From: Burkholderiales bacterium
Lineage (GTDB): Bacteria > Pseudomonadota > Gammaproteobacteria > Burkholderiales > Burkholderiaceae_C
DNA length: 64,000 nucleotides
Assembly: GCA_016703325.1 (NCBI GenBank)
Contig: JADJCH010000012.1
Span: 47,401 to 111,400 of the forward strand
Reading direction: 5' to 3'
The notes beneath the pieces were generated by a model that worked only from the letters and a program-made list of their open reading frames with translations, searched no databases and was not told where the DNA came from. The position numbers were made by a program, and so were the translations under genes. Of this stretch, positions 8,990 to 17,702 are shown in pieces. Numbering within the stretch: position 1 is the stretch's first letter; the number at the start of each line of letters is the position of its first letter.

Positions 8990-9933
8990 GCCTGGCCCGA
9001 ATCGGTGCGCTCGGACCGCAGCTGCGCGGCTGGTTCACCGGCCGCCGGCTGGTGATTGGCATCCCCTACTTCTGGCTGCTGGTGTTCTTCCTGCTGCCTT
9101 TCCTGATCCTGGCCAAGATCAGTGTCTCCGAGATGGAGACGGTGCACTTCAAGGACCTGATCACCTACAGCGACGGCCTGCTGCGCCTGACGCTGAAACT
9201 GGGCAACTACGTCTTCATCACCGAGGACGAGTTGTACTGGCGCACCTACCTGGCCAGCCTGAAGTACGCCGCGGCCACGACCGTGCTGTGCCTGGCCATC
9301 GGCTACCCCTTCGCCTATTTCATGGCCCGGGCCCGCTCCAGCGTCCAGCCGGCGCTGCTGATGCTGGTGATGCTGCCGTTCTGGACCTCCTTCCTGCTGC
9401 GGGTCTACTCCTGGAAGGGACTGCTGTCGGAAAACGGCTGGGTGGCCGATGCCCTGATCGCCGTGGGGGCCGACCACCTGCTGGCCGCTGCGGGGCTGAT
9501 CCCGGCCGCCGGCAAGCTGATGCACACCCCCTTTTCGCTGGTGCTGGGCATGGTCTACACCTACCTGCCCTTCATGATCCTGCCGCTGTACGGCAACCTG
9601 GCCAAACTGGATCTGCGCCTGCTGGAGGCTGCTGCGGATCTGGGCGCCACGCCCTGGGTGGCATTCTGGAAGGTCACGGTGCCCCTGTCCAAGGCCGGCA
9701 TCATCGCCGGCTCGATGCTGGTGTTCATCCCCTGCGTGGGCGAATACGTCATCCCGGAGCTGCTCGGTGGCCCGGAGACCATGATGATCGGCCGCACCAT
9801 GTGGGATGAGTTCTTCTCCAACAACGACTGGCCGATGGCCTCCGCGGTGGCGGTGGTGATGATCCTCCTGATCCTTGTACCGCTGGCCATCTTCAACAAG
9901 TACCAGGCCGAGGCACAGGAGCGTGGCCGATGA
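8986..9933 (+). CDS. potH: Polyamine ABC transporter permease
   Basis: One of two inner-membrane permease subunits (315 residues) of the polyamine importer. About six hydrophobic helices are visible, the first at residues 25-45 (YFWLLVFFLLPFLILA). The cytoplasmic EAA loop that docks on the ATPase is present as LLEAAADLGATPWVAFWKVTVPLS. The start ATG overlaps the potG stop and the stop overlaps the potI start, both as ATGA, so the three genes are translationally coupled. The PotH assignment over PotB rests on order and the putrescine-type receptor. Confidence 0.92.
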   Translation: MSLARIGALGPQLRGWFTGRRLVIGIPYFWLLVFFLLPFLILAKISVSEMETVHFKDLITYSDGLLRLTLKLGNYVFITEDELYWRTYLASLKYAAATTVLCLAIGYPFAYFMARARSSVQPALLMLVMLPFWTSFLLRVYSWKGLLSENGWVADALIAVGADHLLAAAGLIPAAGKLMHTPFSLVLGMVYTYLPFMILPLYGNLAKLDLRLLEAAADLGATPWVAFWKVTVPLSKAGIIAGSMLVFIPCVGEYVIPELLGGPETMMIGRTMWDEFFSNNDWPMASAVAVVMILLILVPLAIFNKYQAEAQERGR

Positions 9934-10778
9934 GCAGAGGTACTTCGGCCGCCTTCAACCGACGCTTTGCCGTGGGCTGGCTGGTTGCGGGATTTGTGTT
10001 CCTCTACCTGCCGATCCTGGCGCTGGTGGTCTATTCCTTCAACGACTCGCCGGTGCCCAACGTCTGGCGCGGCTTCACGTTGAAGTGGTACGCCGCGCTG
10101 GCGGAGGACCATGAGCTGATCACCAGCCTGTGGCTGTCGCTGCGCATCGCCTTCATGACCGCCTGCGGATCGGTGCTGCTGGGCACGCTGGCGGCGTTTG
10201 CACTGGTCAAGTACCGCCGGTTCACCGGGCGCACCGTCTTCTCCGGCATGGTCAATGCCCCGCTGGTGATGCCGGAGGTGGTGGTAGGACTGTCGCTGCT
10301 GCTGATGCTGGTGTCGGTGCAGCGCGCGCTGGGTTTCCCTGAGCGTGGCACCCTGACCATCTGGCTGGGTCACCTGCTGCTGGGGCTGGCCTATGCGACC
10401 GTGGTGATTCAGGCCCGGCTGGGGGAGCTCAATCCCCAGCTGGAAGAGGCCGCCATGGACCTGGGAGCCCGCCCGCACCAGGTGTTCAGGCTGGTGACCT
10501 TGCCGATGATCACCCAGTCGATGCTGTCGGCCTGGCTGCTGACCTTCACCCTGTCGCTGGACGACGTGGTGCTGTCGGCCTTCCTGTCCGGCCCGGGCGC
10601 CACCACCATGCCGTTGGTGATCTTCTCCCGTGCCCGGCTGGGCCTGAACCCCAGCGTCAATGCCATTGCCACTGTGGTGGTGGTGGTGGTCTCGATCGGC
10701 GTGATCGCTGCCAGCTACGCCATCGCCCGCGCCGAACGGCGCCGCCAGCTCGAGATGGCCGAAGCCGCCCGACACTGA
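9930..10778 (+). CDS. potI: Polyamine ABC transporter permease
   Basis: Second permease subunit (282 residues). It shows the usual first helix at about residues 12-33 (FVFLYLPILALVVYSFN), four or five further helices, and the EAA loop LEEAAMDLGARPHQVFRLVTLPM. The sequence SFNDSPVPNVWRGFTLKWY is typical of PotC/PotI. ATGA overlap with potH. The next gene starts 69 bases later with its own AGGAG ribosome site, so the operon probably continues. Confidence 0.92.
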   Translation: MSRGTSAAFNRRFAVGWLVAGFVFLYLPILALVVYSFNDSPVPNVWRGFTLKWYAALAEDHELITSLWLSLRIAFMTACGSVLLGTLAAFALVKYRRFTGRTVFSGMVNAPLVMPEVVVGLSLLLMLVSVQRALGFPERGTLTIWLGHLLLGLAYATVVIQARLGELNPQLEEAAMDLGARPHQVFRLVTLPMITQSMLSAWLLTFTLSLDDVVLSAFLSGPGATTMPLVIFSRARLGLNPSVNAIATVVVVVVSIGVIAASYAIARAERRRQLEMAEAARH

Positions 10779-10846
10779 CGGCGTCCGTTTGCGCCGTTCT
10801 TCCCCCAAACCATCCCCTACCTGAACCCGATCCGAGGAGAGCCCCC

Positions 10847-12238
10847 ATGACCCCCAGGCGCCCCACTGCCCACCAGCTGCCTCTGCTGCTCGCCCCGCTG
10901 GTGCTGGCCCTGACGACGGTATTCCCTGCCGCGGCAGCAGCCCAGGGCAACCCGTCGGTGGCCGATGAACTCAAGGCCCTGAAGGACAAGGTCAACGAAC
11001 TGGAGCGCAAGCTCGAGTCGCGCGGCCCTGGCATGACGCCCGACCAGCAGTCCGAAATGAACCGCATCGCCGTCAAGACCGAGGCGATGGAGGACTCCCG
11101 CGACGCCGCCGGCATGAAGATGCTCAAGATCAGCGGCTACATGGACCCCACCTTCATCTGGAACAAGGCGCAGGACCGTGCCGGCTTCCAGTTCCTCAAC
11201 CGGGTGGACGACGACGGCTACAACTACGACAACTCCTACTTCGGCGCTGCAGTGATCGATTTCCAGAAGGAGACCGAGTCCGGCACCAAGTGGCGCCTGA
11301 CGCTGGCGCCCAACCGCGGAGTCGGTTCGGTATTCGACGGCACGTCGCCGGTGCACGAGGCCACCGTCTCCATCCCGCTGGGCAGCCTGCAGACCCGCTT
11401 CATCGCCGGCCAGATGCCGGACTGGTCGGGCTACGAGTACCTGCAGCCCACGCTGAACAAGCTGATCACCCACAACCTGCTGTTCGACTTCACGCTGCCC
11501 ACCGCCTACACCGGCGCCGGCATGGAGTACTCCCGCAGCAAGTGGTTGAGCAAGCTGATGATTGCCAACGTCAACACCGCCAAGAAGTCCAGCGGCAACA
11601 AGACGCCGGCCTTCGTCTATCGGGTCGACTACGCCAAGGGCGAGTTCCAGGGCTTCGGCTTTGCCGGCCTGCACGGCAAGCTGGCCAACTTCAAGGCCGA
11701 TGAGGTGGACGACACCACCGGAGACCTGCTGTTCCCGAACGACAGCGGCAAGAACACGATGGCGCACCTCTTCGAGGTCGACGCTTACTTCATGCGCGGA
11801 GACGTGACCTGGCAGGGCCAACTCACCTACGGCACCCAGAAGAATGCCGCCATTACCGCCGACCCGGTGACCGGTGCGCTGCGGGATGCGCAATGGATCG
11901 GTGCCTCCACCCTGTTCGCCTACAAGTGGATGCCGCGCTTCGAGACCACGGCACGCCTGGACTACATCCAGAACAAAAAGAATGGCGGCGGCCTGCTGGG
12001 CTACACCTCGGCCGACGATCGCAACGGCATCGGCCCGGACGCAGCCGGTGACCCCGAAAAGGGCGCCAACCGCATGGCGCTGACCTTGGGCGCCTCCTAT
12101 CTCTGGGACCTCAACACCACCTTCAAGGCCGAGTACCGCATGGACCGCGCCAACCTGCCGGTGTTCACCAACGTCAAGGACGGCAGCTCCAGCAAGTCCA
12201 ACCACCTGCTGGCCACCTCGGTGCTGGTGAGCTTCTGA
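10847..12238 (+). CDS. DUF3138-like outer-membrane beta-barrel protein, candidate polyamine channel
   Basis: A 463-residue protein with an N-terminal signal peptide (hydrophobic core, cleavage near AAAAQG), then a short coiled coil (VADELKALKDKVNELERKLES, about residues 37-58), then a long region of alternating hydrophobic and polar residues with aromatic girdles, ending in phenylalanine (VLVSF). Coiled coil plus beta-barrel with terminal Phe is the pattern of outer-membrane porins assembled by BamA. It resembles the DUF3138 family of Burkholderiales by memory; I cannot run the search. It lies between potI and puuC with a strong AGGAG site and only two bases before puuC, so it is surely part of the polyamine operon. 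I infer that it carries polyamines across the outer membrane. Confidence 0.75.
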   Translation: MTPRRPTAHQLPLLLAPLVLALTTVFPAAAAAQGNPSVADELKALKDKVNELERKLESRGPGMTPDQQSEMNRIAVKTEAMEDSRDAAGMKMLKISGYMDPTFIWNKAQDRAGFQFLNRVDDDGYNYDNSYFGAAVIDFQKETESGTKWRLTLAPNRGVGSVFDGTSPVHEATVSIPLGSLQTRFIAGQMPDWSGYEYLQPTLNKLITHNLLFDFTLPTAYTGAGMEYSRSKWLSKLMIANVNTAKKSSGNKTPAFVYRVDYAKGEFQGFGFAGLHGKLANFKADEVDDTTGDLLFPNDSGKNTMAHLFEVDAYFMRGDVTWQGQLTYGTQKNAAITADPVTGALRDAQWIGASTLFAYKWMPRFETTARLDYIQNKKNGGGLLGYTSADDRNGIGPDAAGDPEKGANRMALTLGASYLWDLNTTFKAEYRMDRANLPVFTNVKDGSSSKSNHLLATSVLVSF

Positions 12239-12240
12239 GC

Positions 12241-13737
12241 ATGACGGCCGCGACCCTGAGCTGGACTGAACGGGCTGCAGCGCTGACCCTGGATGGCCGC
12301 TGTGTCATCGAAGGCCAACGACGCGATGCCGCCGATGGCAGCACTTTCGCCAAGCACTCTCCGATCGACGCCCGCCGGCTCGGCAGCGTCGCGCGCGGCC
12401 AGGCGGCAGACATCGATGCCGCCGTGGCCAGCGCCCGAGCCGCCTTTGACGACGGCCGCTGGGCCCGGCGGGCTCCGGCCGCACGCAAGAAGGTGCTGCA
12501 GGCCTTTGCCGAAAAGATCCTGGCGGCCAAGGACGAACTCGCCCTGCTGGAAACGCTGGACATGGGCAAACCCATCCAGTTCTCCCGCACGGTGGACGTG
12601 CCCGCCACGGCGCGCTGCATCCAGTGGTACGCGGAGGCCATCGACAAGGTCTACGATGAGATCGCGCCCACCGGGCCGAATGCGCTGGCGCTGATCACCC
12701 GCGAGGCGATGGGCGTGATCGGCTGCATCGTGCCCTGGAACTACCCGATGATCATGGCGGCCTGGAAGCTCGGCCCCGCCCTGGCCACCGGCAACTCGGT
12801 GGTGCTCAAGCCCAGCGAAAAGTCGCCCTACACCGCTCTGCGGCTGGCCGAACTGGCGCTGGAGGCAGGCCTGCCGCCGGGTGTCTTCAACGTGGTGCCC
12901 GGCTACGGCCACGAAGCCGGCGAGGCGCTGGCGCTGCACCCGCAGGTGGACGCCATCGGCTTCACCGGCTCCACCCGCACCGGCCGGCGCATGCTGGACT
13001 ATGCGGCGCGCTCCAATCTCAAGCGGGTCTACAACGAACTCGGCGGCAAGAGTGCCTTCCTCGTCTTCCCGGACTTCGAGAACCTGCCGCGCGCCGCCAG
13101 GACCCTGACCGAATCGATGTTCTTCAACCAGGGCGAAAGCTGCAACGCGCCGTCGCGGGTGCTGGTGCACGAAAGCATTGCCGACCGATTCGTGGAGCTG
13201 CTGGCCTCCCACGCCCCGGCCTGGCAGCCGGCCGATCCGCTGGCGCCCGCCACGGTGATGGGCGCGCTGGTCGACGAGACCCAGCTGCGCACCGTGATGG
13301 GCTACATCGAGGCAGGCCGTGAGCAGGGTGCCCGCTGCGTGGTCGGAGGTCGCCAGGCTCGCACCGAGACCGGTGGCTACTACGTCGAACCCACCGTGTT
13401 TGACGGTGTGACCCCGGCGATGAAGATTGCGCAGGAAGAGATCTTCGGCCCGGTCACCGCGGTGATCCGCTTCAGGGAAGAGGCCGAGGCCATCGCCATT
13501 GCCAACGGCACTGCCTACGGCCTGCAGGCCAGCGTCTGGAGCGACAACCTCAACCGCGCCCACCGAGTGGCCCGGGCACTGCGGGCCGGCACCGTCCACG
13601 TCAACCAGTACGACGAGGACGACATCACCGTGCCCTTCGGCGGTTACAAACAAAGCGGCAACGGGCGGGACAAGAGCCTGCACGCCTTCGACAAGTACAC
13701 CGAGCTGAAGACCACCTGGCTGCGGATCGAGGATTGA
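12241..13737 (+). CDS. puuC: Gamma-glutamyl-gamma-aminobutyraldehyde dehydrogenase
   Basis: An NAD(P)-dependent aldehyde dehydrogenase of 498 residues that oxidises the aldehyde made by PuuB (and probably 4-aminobutanal made by SpuC). The catalytic cysteine is C301 in NQGESCNAPSRV and the general-base glutamate E266 in VYNELGGKSA. Cofactor-binding segments VPWNYP and GFTGSTRTGRR are present. The domain order and length match PuuC/AldH. The ATG lies two bases after the stop of the barrel-protein gene, with no separate ribosome site, indicating coupling. Its stop TGA overlaps a TTG that appears to start the next gene. Confidence 0.9.
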   Translation: MTAATLSWTERAAALTLDGRCVIEGQRRDAADGSTFAKHSPIDARRLGSVARGQAADIDAAVASARAAFDDGRWARRAPAARKKVLQAFAEKILAAKDELALLETLDMGKPIQFSRTVDVPATARCIQWYAEAIDKVYDEIAPTGPNALALITREAMGVIGCIVPWNYPMIMAAWKLGPALATGNSVVLKPSEKSPYTALRLAELALEAGLPPGVFNVVPGYGHEAGEALALHPQVDAIGFTGSTRTGRRMLDYAARSNLKRVYNELGGKSAFLVFPDFENLPRAARTLTESMFFNQGESCNAPSRVLVHESIADRFVELLASHAPAWQPADPLAPATVMGALVDETQLRTVMGYIEAGREQGARCVVGGRQARTETGGYYVEPTVFDGVTPAMKIAQEEIFGPVTAVIRFREEAEAIAIANGTAYGLQASVWSDNLNRAHRVARALRAGTVHVNQYDEDDITVPFGGYKQSGNGRDKSLHAFDKYTELKTTWLRIED

Positions 13738-15062
13738 CCCCCACCGACGCACAAGGCCTGCGGCTCTCACTGGAAGCCGAGGGCATTCACACCCTGCTGG
13801 TGCAGTTCACCGACCTGCAGGGCGTCGCCAAGGGCAAGCTGCTGCCGCTGCACCAGCTGGAAACCCTGTTGAACGAGGGTGCCGGCTTTGCCGGCCCGTC
13901 CATCTGCGGCACCGGGCTCGGGCGCACCGGCGCGCGTTCGGAGTATTACGCCCGCGGCGACGCCTCCACACTGCGCGCCCTGCCCTGGCTGCCTGGGGTG
14001 GCGCGCATCGTCGGGGACGGTTTTGTCGACGGCCAGCCCTTCGACGCCTGCCCCCGCCAGGTGCTGCGGCGGCAGGTGGCTCGACTGGCTGAACGCGGCT
14101 GGCGACTCCGCCTGGGGATCGAGCCGGAGTTCTTCCTGCTGCGCCGCGATGCGGCCACCGGCCACTGGGGCCCGGCCGACCCGACCGACCGGCTGGACAA
14201 ACCCAGCTACGACCTCAAGGCCCTGCCCCGCCAGCTGGGCTTCCTGCAGGCGCTGCGCGGGGCGCTGGAGGACGCCGGGCTGACCGTGCTCCAACTCGAC
14301 CATGAGGACGCCCACGGCCAGTACGAAGTCAACTTCGCCCACGACGAAGCGCTGGCCAGCTGCGACCACCTGATGCTGTTCAAGCTGGCCGCGCACACGC
14401 TGGCCGAGCGGGCAGGCTGCGTCTTCTCGATGATGCCCAAACCCTTTGCCAACCAGCCCGGCAGCGGGCTGCACTTCCACGTCTCGCTCTGGCCCACCGA
14501 TCCGGGCGACAGCGACGCACTGGGTGACGACGAGCTTCGCCCCTTCATGGCCGGCGTCCTGGCGCACAGCGCCGGCCTGTGTGCGCTGGCCGCCCCGACC
14601 GTCAACTCCTACAAACGCCTGGTGGTGGGCGAAAGCCTGTCAGGAACCAGCTGGGCCCCAGCCTTCGTGGCCCATGGTCCCAACAACCGCAGCGCCCTGC
14701 TGCGCACACTGCCGGGACGTTTCGAATGGCGGCTGCCGGACGCCAGCGCCAACCCCTACCTGGCCGCCGCCGGCCTGATCGCCGCCGGGCTGGATGGCAT
14801 CGATCGCCGGCTGGACCCCGGCCCGGCCTGCACCGACGACCTGTTCGACCTGCCGCTGGCCAAGATCCGCGCCCGTGGCATCGCCCCCCTGCCCCAGAGT
14901 CTGGCCGAGGCCTGCGACGCGCTGGCGGCCGACAGCGTGCTGGCCACCGCGCTGGGCTCCACGCTGCAGCAGCAGTTCCTGGCACTCAAGCGCGACGAAG
15001 CGCTGGCCTACGCCCGCCATGTCAGCACCTGGGAGCTGGAGCGCTACGCCGCGCTGTTCTGA
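13734..15062 (+). CDS. GlnT-like (type III) glutamine synthetase family ligase
   Basis: A second glutamine-synthetase-fold protein, 442 residues, clearly different from PuuA. The motifs VQFTDLQGVAKGKLLP, QLDHEDAHGQYEVNFAHD, MPKPFANQPGSGLHFHVSLW, PTVNSYKRL and RFEWRLPDASANPYLAAAGL place it with GlnT and gamma-glutamylmethylamide synthetases. In this operon it probably gamma-glutamylates another amine, perhaps a different polyamine or alkylamine. No ATG fits the family N-terminus; the only suitable start is TTG at 13734, which overlaps the puuC stop (ATTGA). Translation is therefore probably reinitiated after PuuC. The substrate is not visible from the sequence. Confidence 0.8.
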   Translation: MTPTDAQGLRLSLEAEGIHTLLVQFTDLQGVAKGKLLPLHQLETLLNEGAGFAGPSICGTGLGRTGARSEYYARGDASTLRALPWLPGVARIVGDGFVDGQPFDACPRQVLRRQVARLAERGWRLRLGIEPEFFLLRRDAATGHWGPADPTDRLDKPSYDLKALPRQLGFLQALRGALEDAGLTVLQLDHEDAHGQYEVNFAHDEALASCDHLMLFKLAAHTLAERAGCVFSMMPKPFANQPGSGLHFHVSLWPTDPGDSDALGDDELRPFMAGVLAHSAGLCALAAPTVNSYKRLVVGESLSGTSWAPAFVAHGPNNRSALLRTLPGRFEWRLPDASANPYLAAAGLIAAGLDGIDRRLDPGPACTDDLFDLPLAKIRARGIAPLPQSLAEACDALAADSVLATALGSTLQQQFLALKRDEALAYARHVSTWELERYAALF

Positions 15063-15070
15063 AGAGTTGC

Positions 15071-16000
15071 ATGCCCACCCACACCCCCTGGCTGGACTAC
15101 CTCAGCCTGGCCGCCAGCATGGCCCTGGTCGGCTCCTACGTCGGCCTGTCCAAACTGCTGGTCACCCTCTTCCCCATCTTCCTGCTGGCGTGGTTGCGGT
15201 TTGGCATCGCAGCGGTGGCCATGGCCGGCTGGGTGCGCCGGCCCGTCGGGGAGCCGCCGCTGGATGCCCGGCGCCGCCGCCTGCTGTTCTGGGAGAGCTT
15301 TCTCGGCAACTTCCTGTTCTCCATCTGCATGCTTTACGGCGTGGCGCTGTCCACCGCGCTGGCGGCCGGGGTGATCATGGCCGCGCTGCCCGGGGCGGTG
15401 GCGCTGCTGTCGCGCCTGTTCCTGCGCGAGCGCATCGCCCCGCGTGTGCTGGCTGGCATCGCCTGCGCCGTGGGGGGCATCGCACTGGTGTCGTTCAGCA
15501 AGGCTGCGGCCACAGCACCGGGCGCGGCCACCCAGCCGCTGGCCTGGCTGGGGAACCTGCTGCTGCTGGCAGCGGTGTTCTGCGAGGCCAGTTATGTGGT
15601 CATCGGCAAGCAGCTCACCGGCCACGTCAGCCCCAAGCGCATCAGCGCCCTGGTGAACCTCTGGGGCCTGGCGCTGGTCACCCCGCTGGGGCTGTGGCAG
15701 GCGCTGAGTTTCGATTTTTCGAGCGTCACCGCCCCCACCTGGGGCCTGCTGCTGTTCTACGCCCTGGCTGCCAGCATGGTCACGGTCTGGCTGTGGATGA
15801 CCGGCCTGCGCCACGTCCCCGCCGCCCAGGCGGGGGTCTTCACGGTGATGCTGCCGCTGTCGGCCGCAGCGGTGGGCGTGGGTTTCCTGGGCGAGTCGGT
15901 CAGCCCGCCCCAGGCGGCTGCCTTTGCACTCGCCCTGACCGGAGTGGTGCTGGCCACCTGGCCACAACGCAGGCGGTCCGCTGCAGCAGTGCGACCGTGA
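15071..16000 (+). CDS. DMT-superfamily (EamA) inner-membrane transporter
   Basis: A 309-residue membrane protein with about ten hydrophobic helices arranged as two EamA repeats, the first at residues 8-140 and the second at about 155-300. The ATG at 15071 is eight bases after the preceding stop and the protein starts directly with the first helix, as is usual for this family. Members export amino acids or metabolites, or import others; the sequence does not tell which. As the last gene of the polyamine locus it might export an amine, amino acid or pathway intermediate. A TA pair follows on the opposite strand 16 bases downstream, with no obvious terminator between. Confidence 0.85.
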   Translation: MPTHTPWLDYLSLAASMALVGSYVGLSKLLVTLFPIFLLAWLRFGIAAVAMAGWVRRPVGEPPLDARRRRLLFWESFLGNFLFSICMLYGVALSTALAAGVIMAALPGAVALLSRLFLRERIAPRVLAGIACAVGGIALVSFSKAAATAPGAATQPLAWLGNLLLLAAVFCEASYVVIGKQLTGHVSPKRISALVNLWGLALVTPLGLWQALSFDFSSVTAPTWGLLLFYALAASMVTVWLWMTGLRHVPAAQAGVFTVMLPLSAAAVGVGFLGESVSPPQAAAFALALTGVVLATWPQRRRSAAAVRP

Positions 16001-16016
16001 GCCGCCAAGGGCCGGG

Positions 16017-16436
16017 TCAAGCCGCCAGTCCCTGCTCAGTCTTCTGCACCACCCGATCCGGTTCCACACGCAGCCTCATGTCGATGTGGACCTCGGAGAA
16101 GGGGCAGATCACTGCACCGGACTCACTGCGTTCCACAAGGCCCAGCTCGATCAGCGTCTGCACGTCCTCGTGCACACGCTTGACGTCCCGCCCCACACGC
16201 CGTGCCAACTCGCGCACCGCGAGCTCGCCCTGCCCTTGCATCGCACGCACCAGCGCCCAGCGCCTCTCGCTCAGCCGCGAAAAAAACACCCCGGGGCTCT
16301 CGAAGTTCAGAAACTCGCCCTGGTAGCTGTCGGCCGTGGCGCGCGCGCCGGCCTGCCGCAACGCGGCCCGCCAGTCGGCTTGCAGGGTGATGGTGAGGCA
16401 GCGCAGTGGCCTGCCGACGGAGCTCGTCGTGCTCAT
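16017..16436 (-). CDS. TumA-like antitoxin, HVO_A0114-type winged-helix DNA-binding protein
   Basis: A 139-residue protein whose C-terminal half (about residues 60-115) is a winged helix: SERRWALVRAMQGQGELAVRELARRVGRDVKRVHEDVQTLIELGLVER. This is the pattern of HVO_A0114-family putative antitoxins that pair with TumE toxins. Its ATG overlaps the stop of the upstream toxin gene (ATGA read on the minus strand at 16436-16433), so toxin comes first and antitoxin translation is coupled. The protein most likely neutralises TumE and represses the operon. Identification is by pattern and pairing; a stand-alone regulator is the alternative. Confidence 0.8.
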   Translation of the reverse strand: MSTTSSVGRPLRCLTITLQADWRAALRQAGARATADSYQGEFLNFESPGVFFSRLSERRWALVRAMQGQGELAVRELARRVGRDVKRVHEDVQTLIELGLVERSESGAVICPFSEVHIDMRLRVEPDRVVQKTEQGLAA

Positions 16437-16720
16437 GGGACGCTCCTTGCGGCATCCACTGCCGCGATAAAGTCTTCAATCATCCGATTCACAGACACGA
16501 AGTGGTAGGGCCGTTCTACGCTGCCTTCGTGCCGGTGATCACCCTTGCCACGTTCGTTGTCGAACCCGACGACCCGCACGCCATGGATGGCGTAGACAGC
16601 CCTGTACTTGTAACCGTGGGTGGTCGGTGGCACAGGCTGGGGCACGCGCCACACCACCAGCTCGATCACGCCACCTTCGGGCGTCACGTCCTTGAAGCGG
16701 GTGATGAGCTCGGCATCCAC
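16433..16720 (-). CDS. TumE-like toxin of a toxin-antitoxin pair
   Basis: A 95-residue protein with the family core IELVVWRVPQPVPPTTHGYKYRAVY followed by VVGFDNERGKGDHRHEG and PYHFVSVNRMIEDF. The conserved GKGDHRH cluster is the hallmark of the TumE family. The reading frame is open further upstream but homologous proteins begin near VDAEL, so I take the GTG at 16720. No Shine-Dalgarno sequence precedes it; instead a good sigma-70 promoter ends about eight bases upstream, which suggests a leaderless message. The toxic activity of this family is not something the sequence shows. Confidence 0.72.
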   Translation of the reverse strand: MDAELITRFKDVTPEGGVIELVVWRVPQPVPPTTHGYKYRAVYAIHGVRVVGFDNERGKGDHRHEGSVERPYHFVSVNRMIEDFIAAVDAARSVP

Positions 16721-16727
16721 GTTGGCG

Positions 16728-16756
16728 ACTATGCCAACGATTCCAATGGTTGACAA
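16728..16756 (-). promoter_or_regulatory. Predicted sigma-70 promoter of the TumE/TumA operon
   Basis: On the minus strand TTGTCA (16756-16751, five of six matches to the -35 consensus) and CATAGT (16733-16728, four of six to the -10) are separated by exactly 17 bases. The expected transcription start falls at about 16721, one base before the proposed GTG start codon of the toxin. Confidence 0.55.
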
Positions 16757-16919
16757 CGCCGCCAACAATCGATTGCAGCACTTCCGAACGAGGTGCATCG
16801 GACCAGGCAGGCTGGTGACGCGCTGTCCGCCCGGTGCTGCAGGAAACACTGGGCACCCCAGCCGCCCTCGCTGACCTTGCCGACCGGGACCTGCAAAGCA
16901 GGACAGCAGAGAGAGAGGA

Positions 16920-17690
16920 TCACCCCCCGCTGCGGCGCTGCGAGCGCTCGCGCCGCGCCGCCACCTCCCGCATCTCGCCCAGGCGGCCTTCGATGAAATC
17001 GATGTGGGCCTGTGCCGCCGCCTCGGCGGCTTTGCCGTCGCCGCTGCGCACCGCCTCCCAGACCCTGCCGTGCTGCTCCAGCAGTTGGCCACTCACATCT
17101 TCGGCCTCGAACAGGCTGGCGATGTTGTCGTGGACATGCCCTTTCAGCATGTTCAGCAGGCTGCCGGTGAGGTGGGTGAACAGGGCGTTGTGCGCCGCAT
17201 CGGCCAGTGCCCGGTGGAAGGTCACATCGATCTCGGAGGTGCGCTCGCGCTCATCCCGGGCATGGGCCTCCTGCATCTGCGCGTAGAGGCGGCCGATGCG
17301 CTCGCGGTCCGCTTCGGTGGCGCGTTCGGCGGCCAGGCGGGCCACGGTGCCCTCCAGCATGCGGCGGAACTCGAGCACATCCCGGTGCAGCTCCGGGTGG
17401 CGTTCCAGCATCTCCTGCCAGGGTTCGGTGAAACCAGCGTCCAGCCGCTCGGTGACAAAGGTGCCGCCGCCCTGCCGTGACATCACCAGGCCACGGGCGG
17501 CGAGCTTTTGAATCGCTTCACGCAGCGAGGGACGCGAAACGCCCAGCTGCTCGGCCAGCTGCCGCTCCGGCGGCAGGCGATCACCGGGGCGGAAGCTGCC
17601 TTCCAGCAGCAGCGTTTCCAGCTGCGCCACGATCTGGTCGGAGAGCTTGCGGGTGTTCAGGGGCTGAAGGTGGGACAGGGAGTCGGCCAT
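16920..17690 (-). CDS. GntR-family (FadR/FCD) regulator, LldR-like
   Basis: A 256-residue transcription factor. An N-terminal winged helix (about residues 12-75) has the GntR signature RPGDRLPPERQLAEQLGVSRPSLREAI, and the C-terminal half is an all-helical FCD ligand domain with the metal-binding type residues around EFRRMLEG, FHRALADAAHN and HGRVWEAVRSGD. It belongs with PdhR/LldR/GlcC regulators that sense small 2-hydroxy or 2-keto acids. It is transcribed away from the D-lactate dehydrogenase gene, with 257 bases between them that carry three operator-like TTGGT-N3-ACCAA sites. I infer D- or L-lactate as effector. It probably represses both itself and the dehydrogenase. Confidence 0.85.
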   Translation of the reverse strand: MADSLSHLQPLNTRKLSDQIVAQLETLLLEGSFRPGDRLPPERQLAEQLGVSRPSLREAIQKLAARGLVMSRQGGGTFVTERLDAGFTEPWQEMLERHPELHRDVLEFRRMLEGTVARLAAERATEADRERIGRLYAQMQEAHARDERERTSEIDVTFHRALADAAHNALFTHLTGSLLNMLKGHVHDNIASLFEAEDVSGQLLEQHGRVWEAVRSGDGKAAEAAAQAHIDFIEGRLGEMREVAARRERSQRRSGG

Positions 17691-17702
17691 GCGGGATCCT
17701 GA

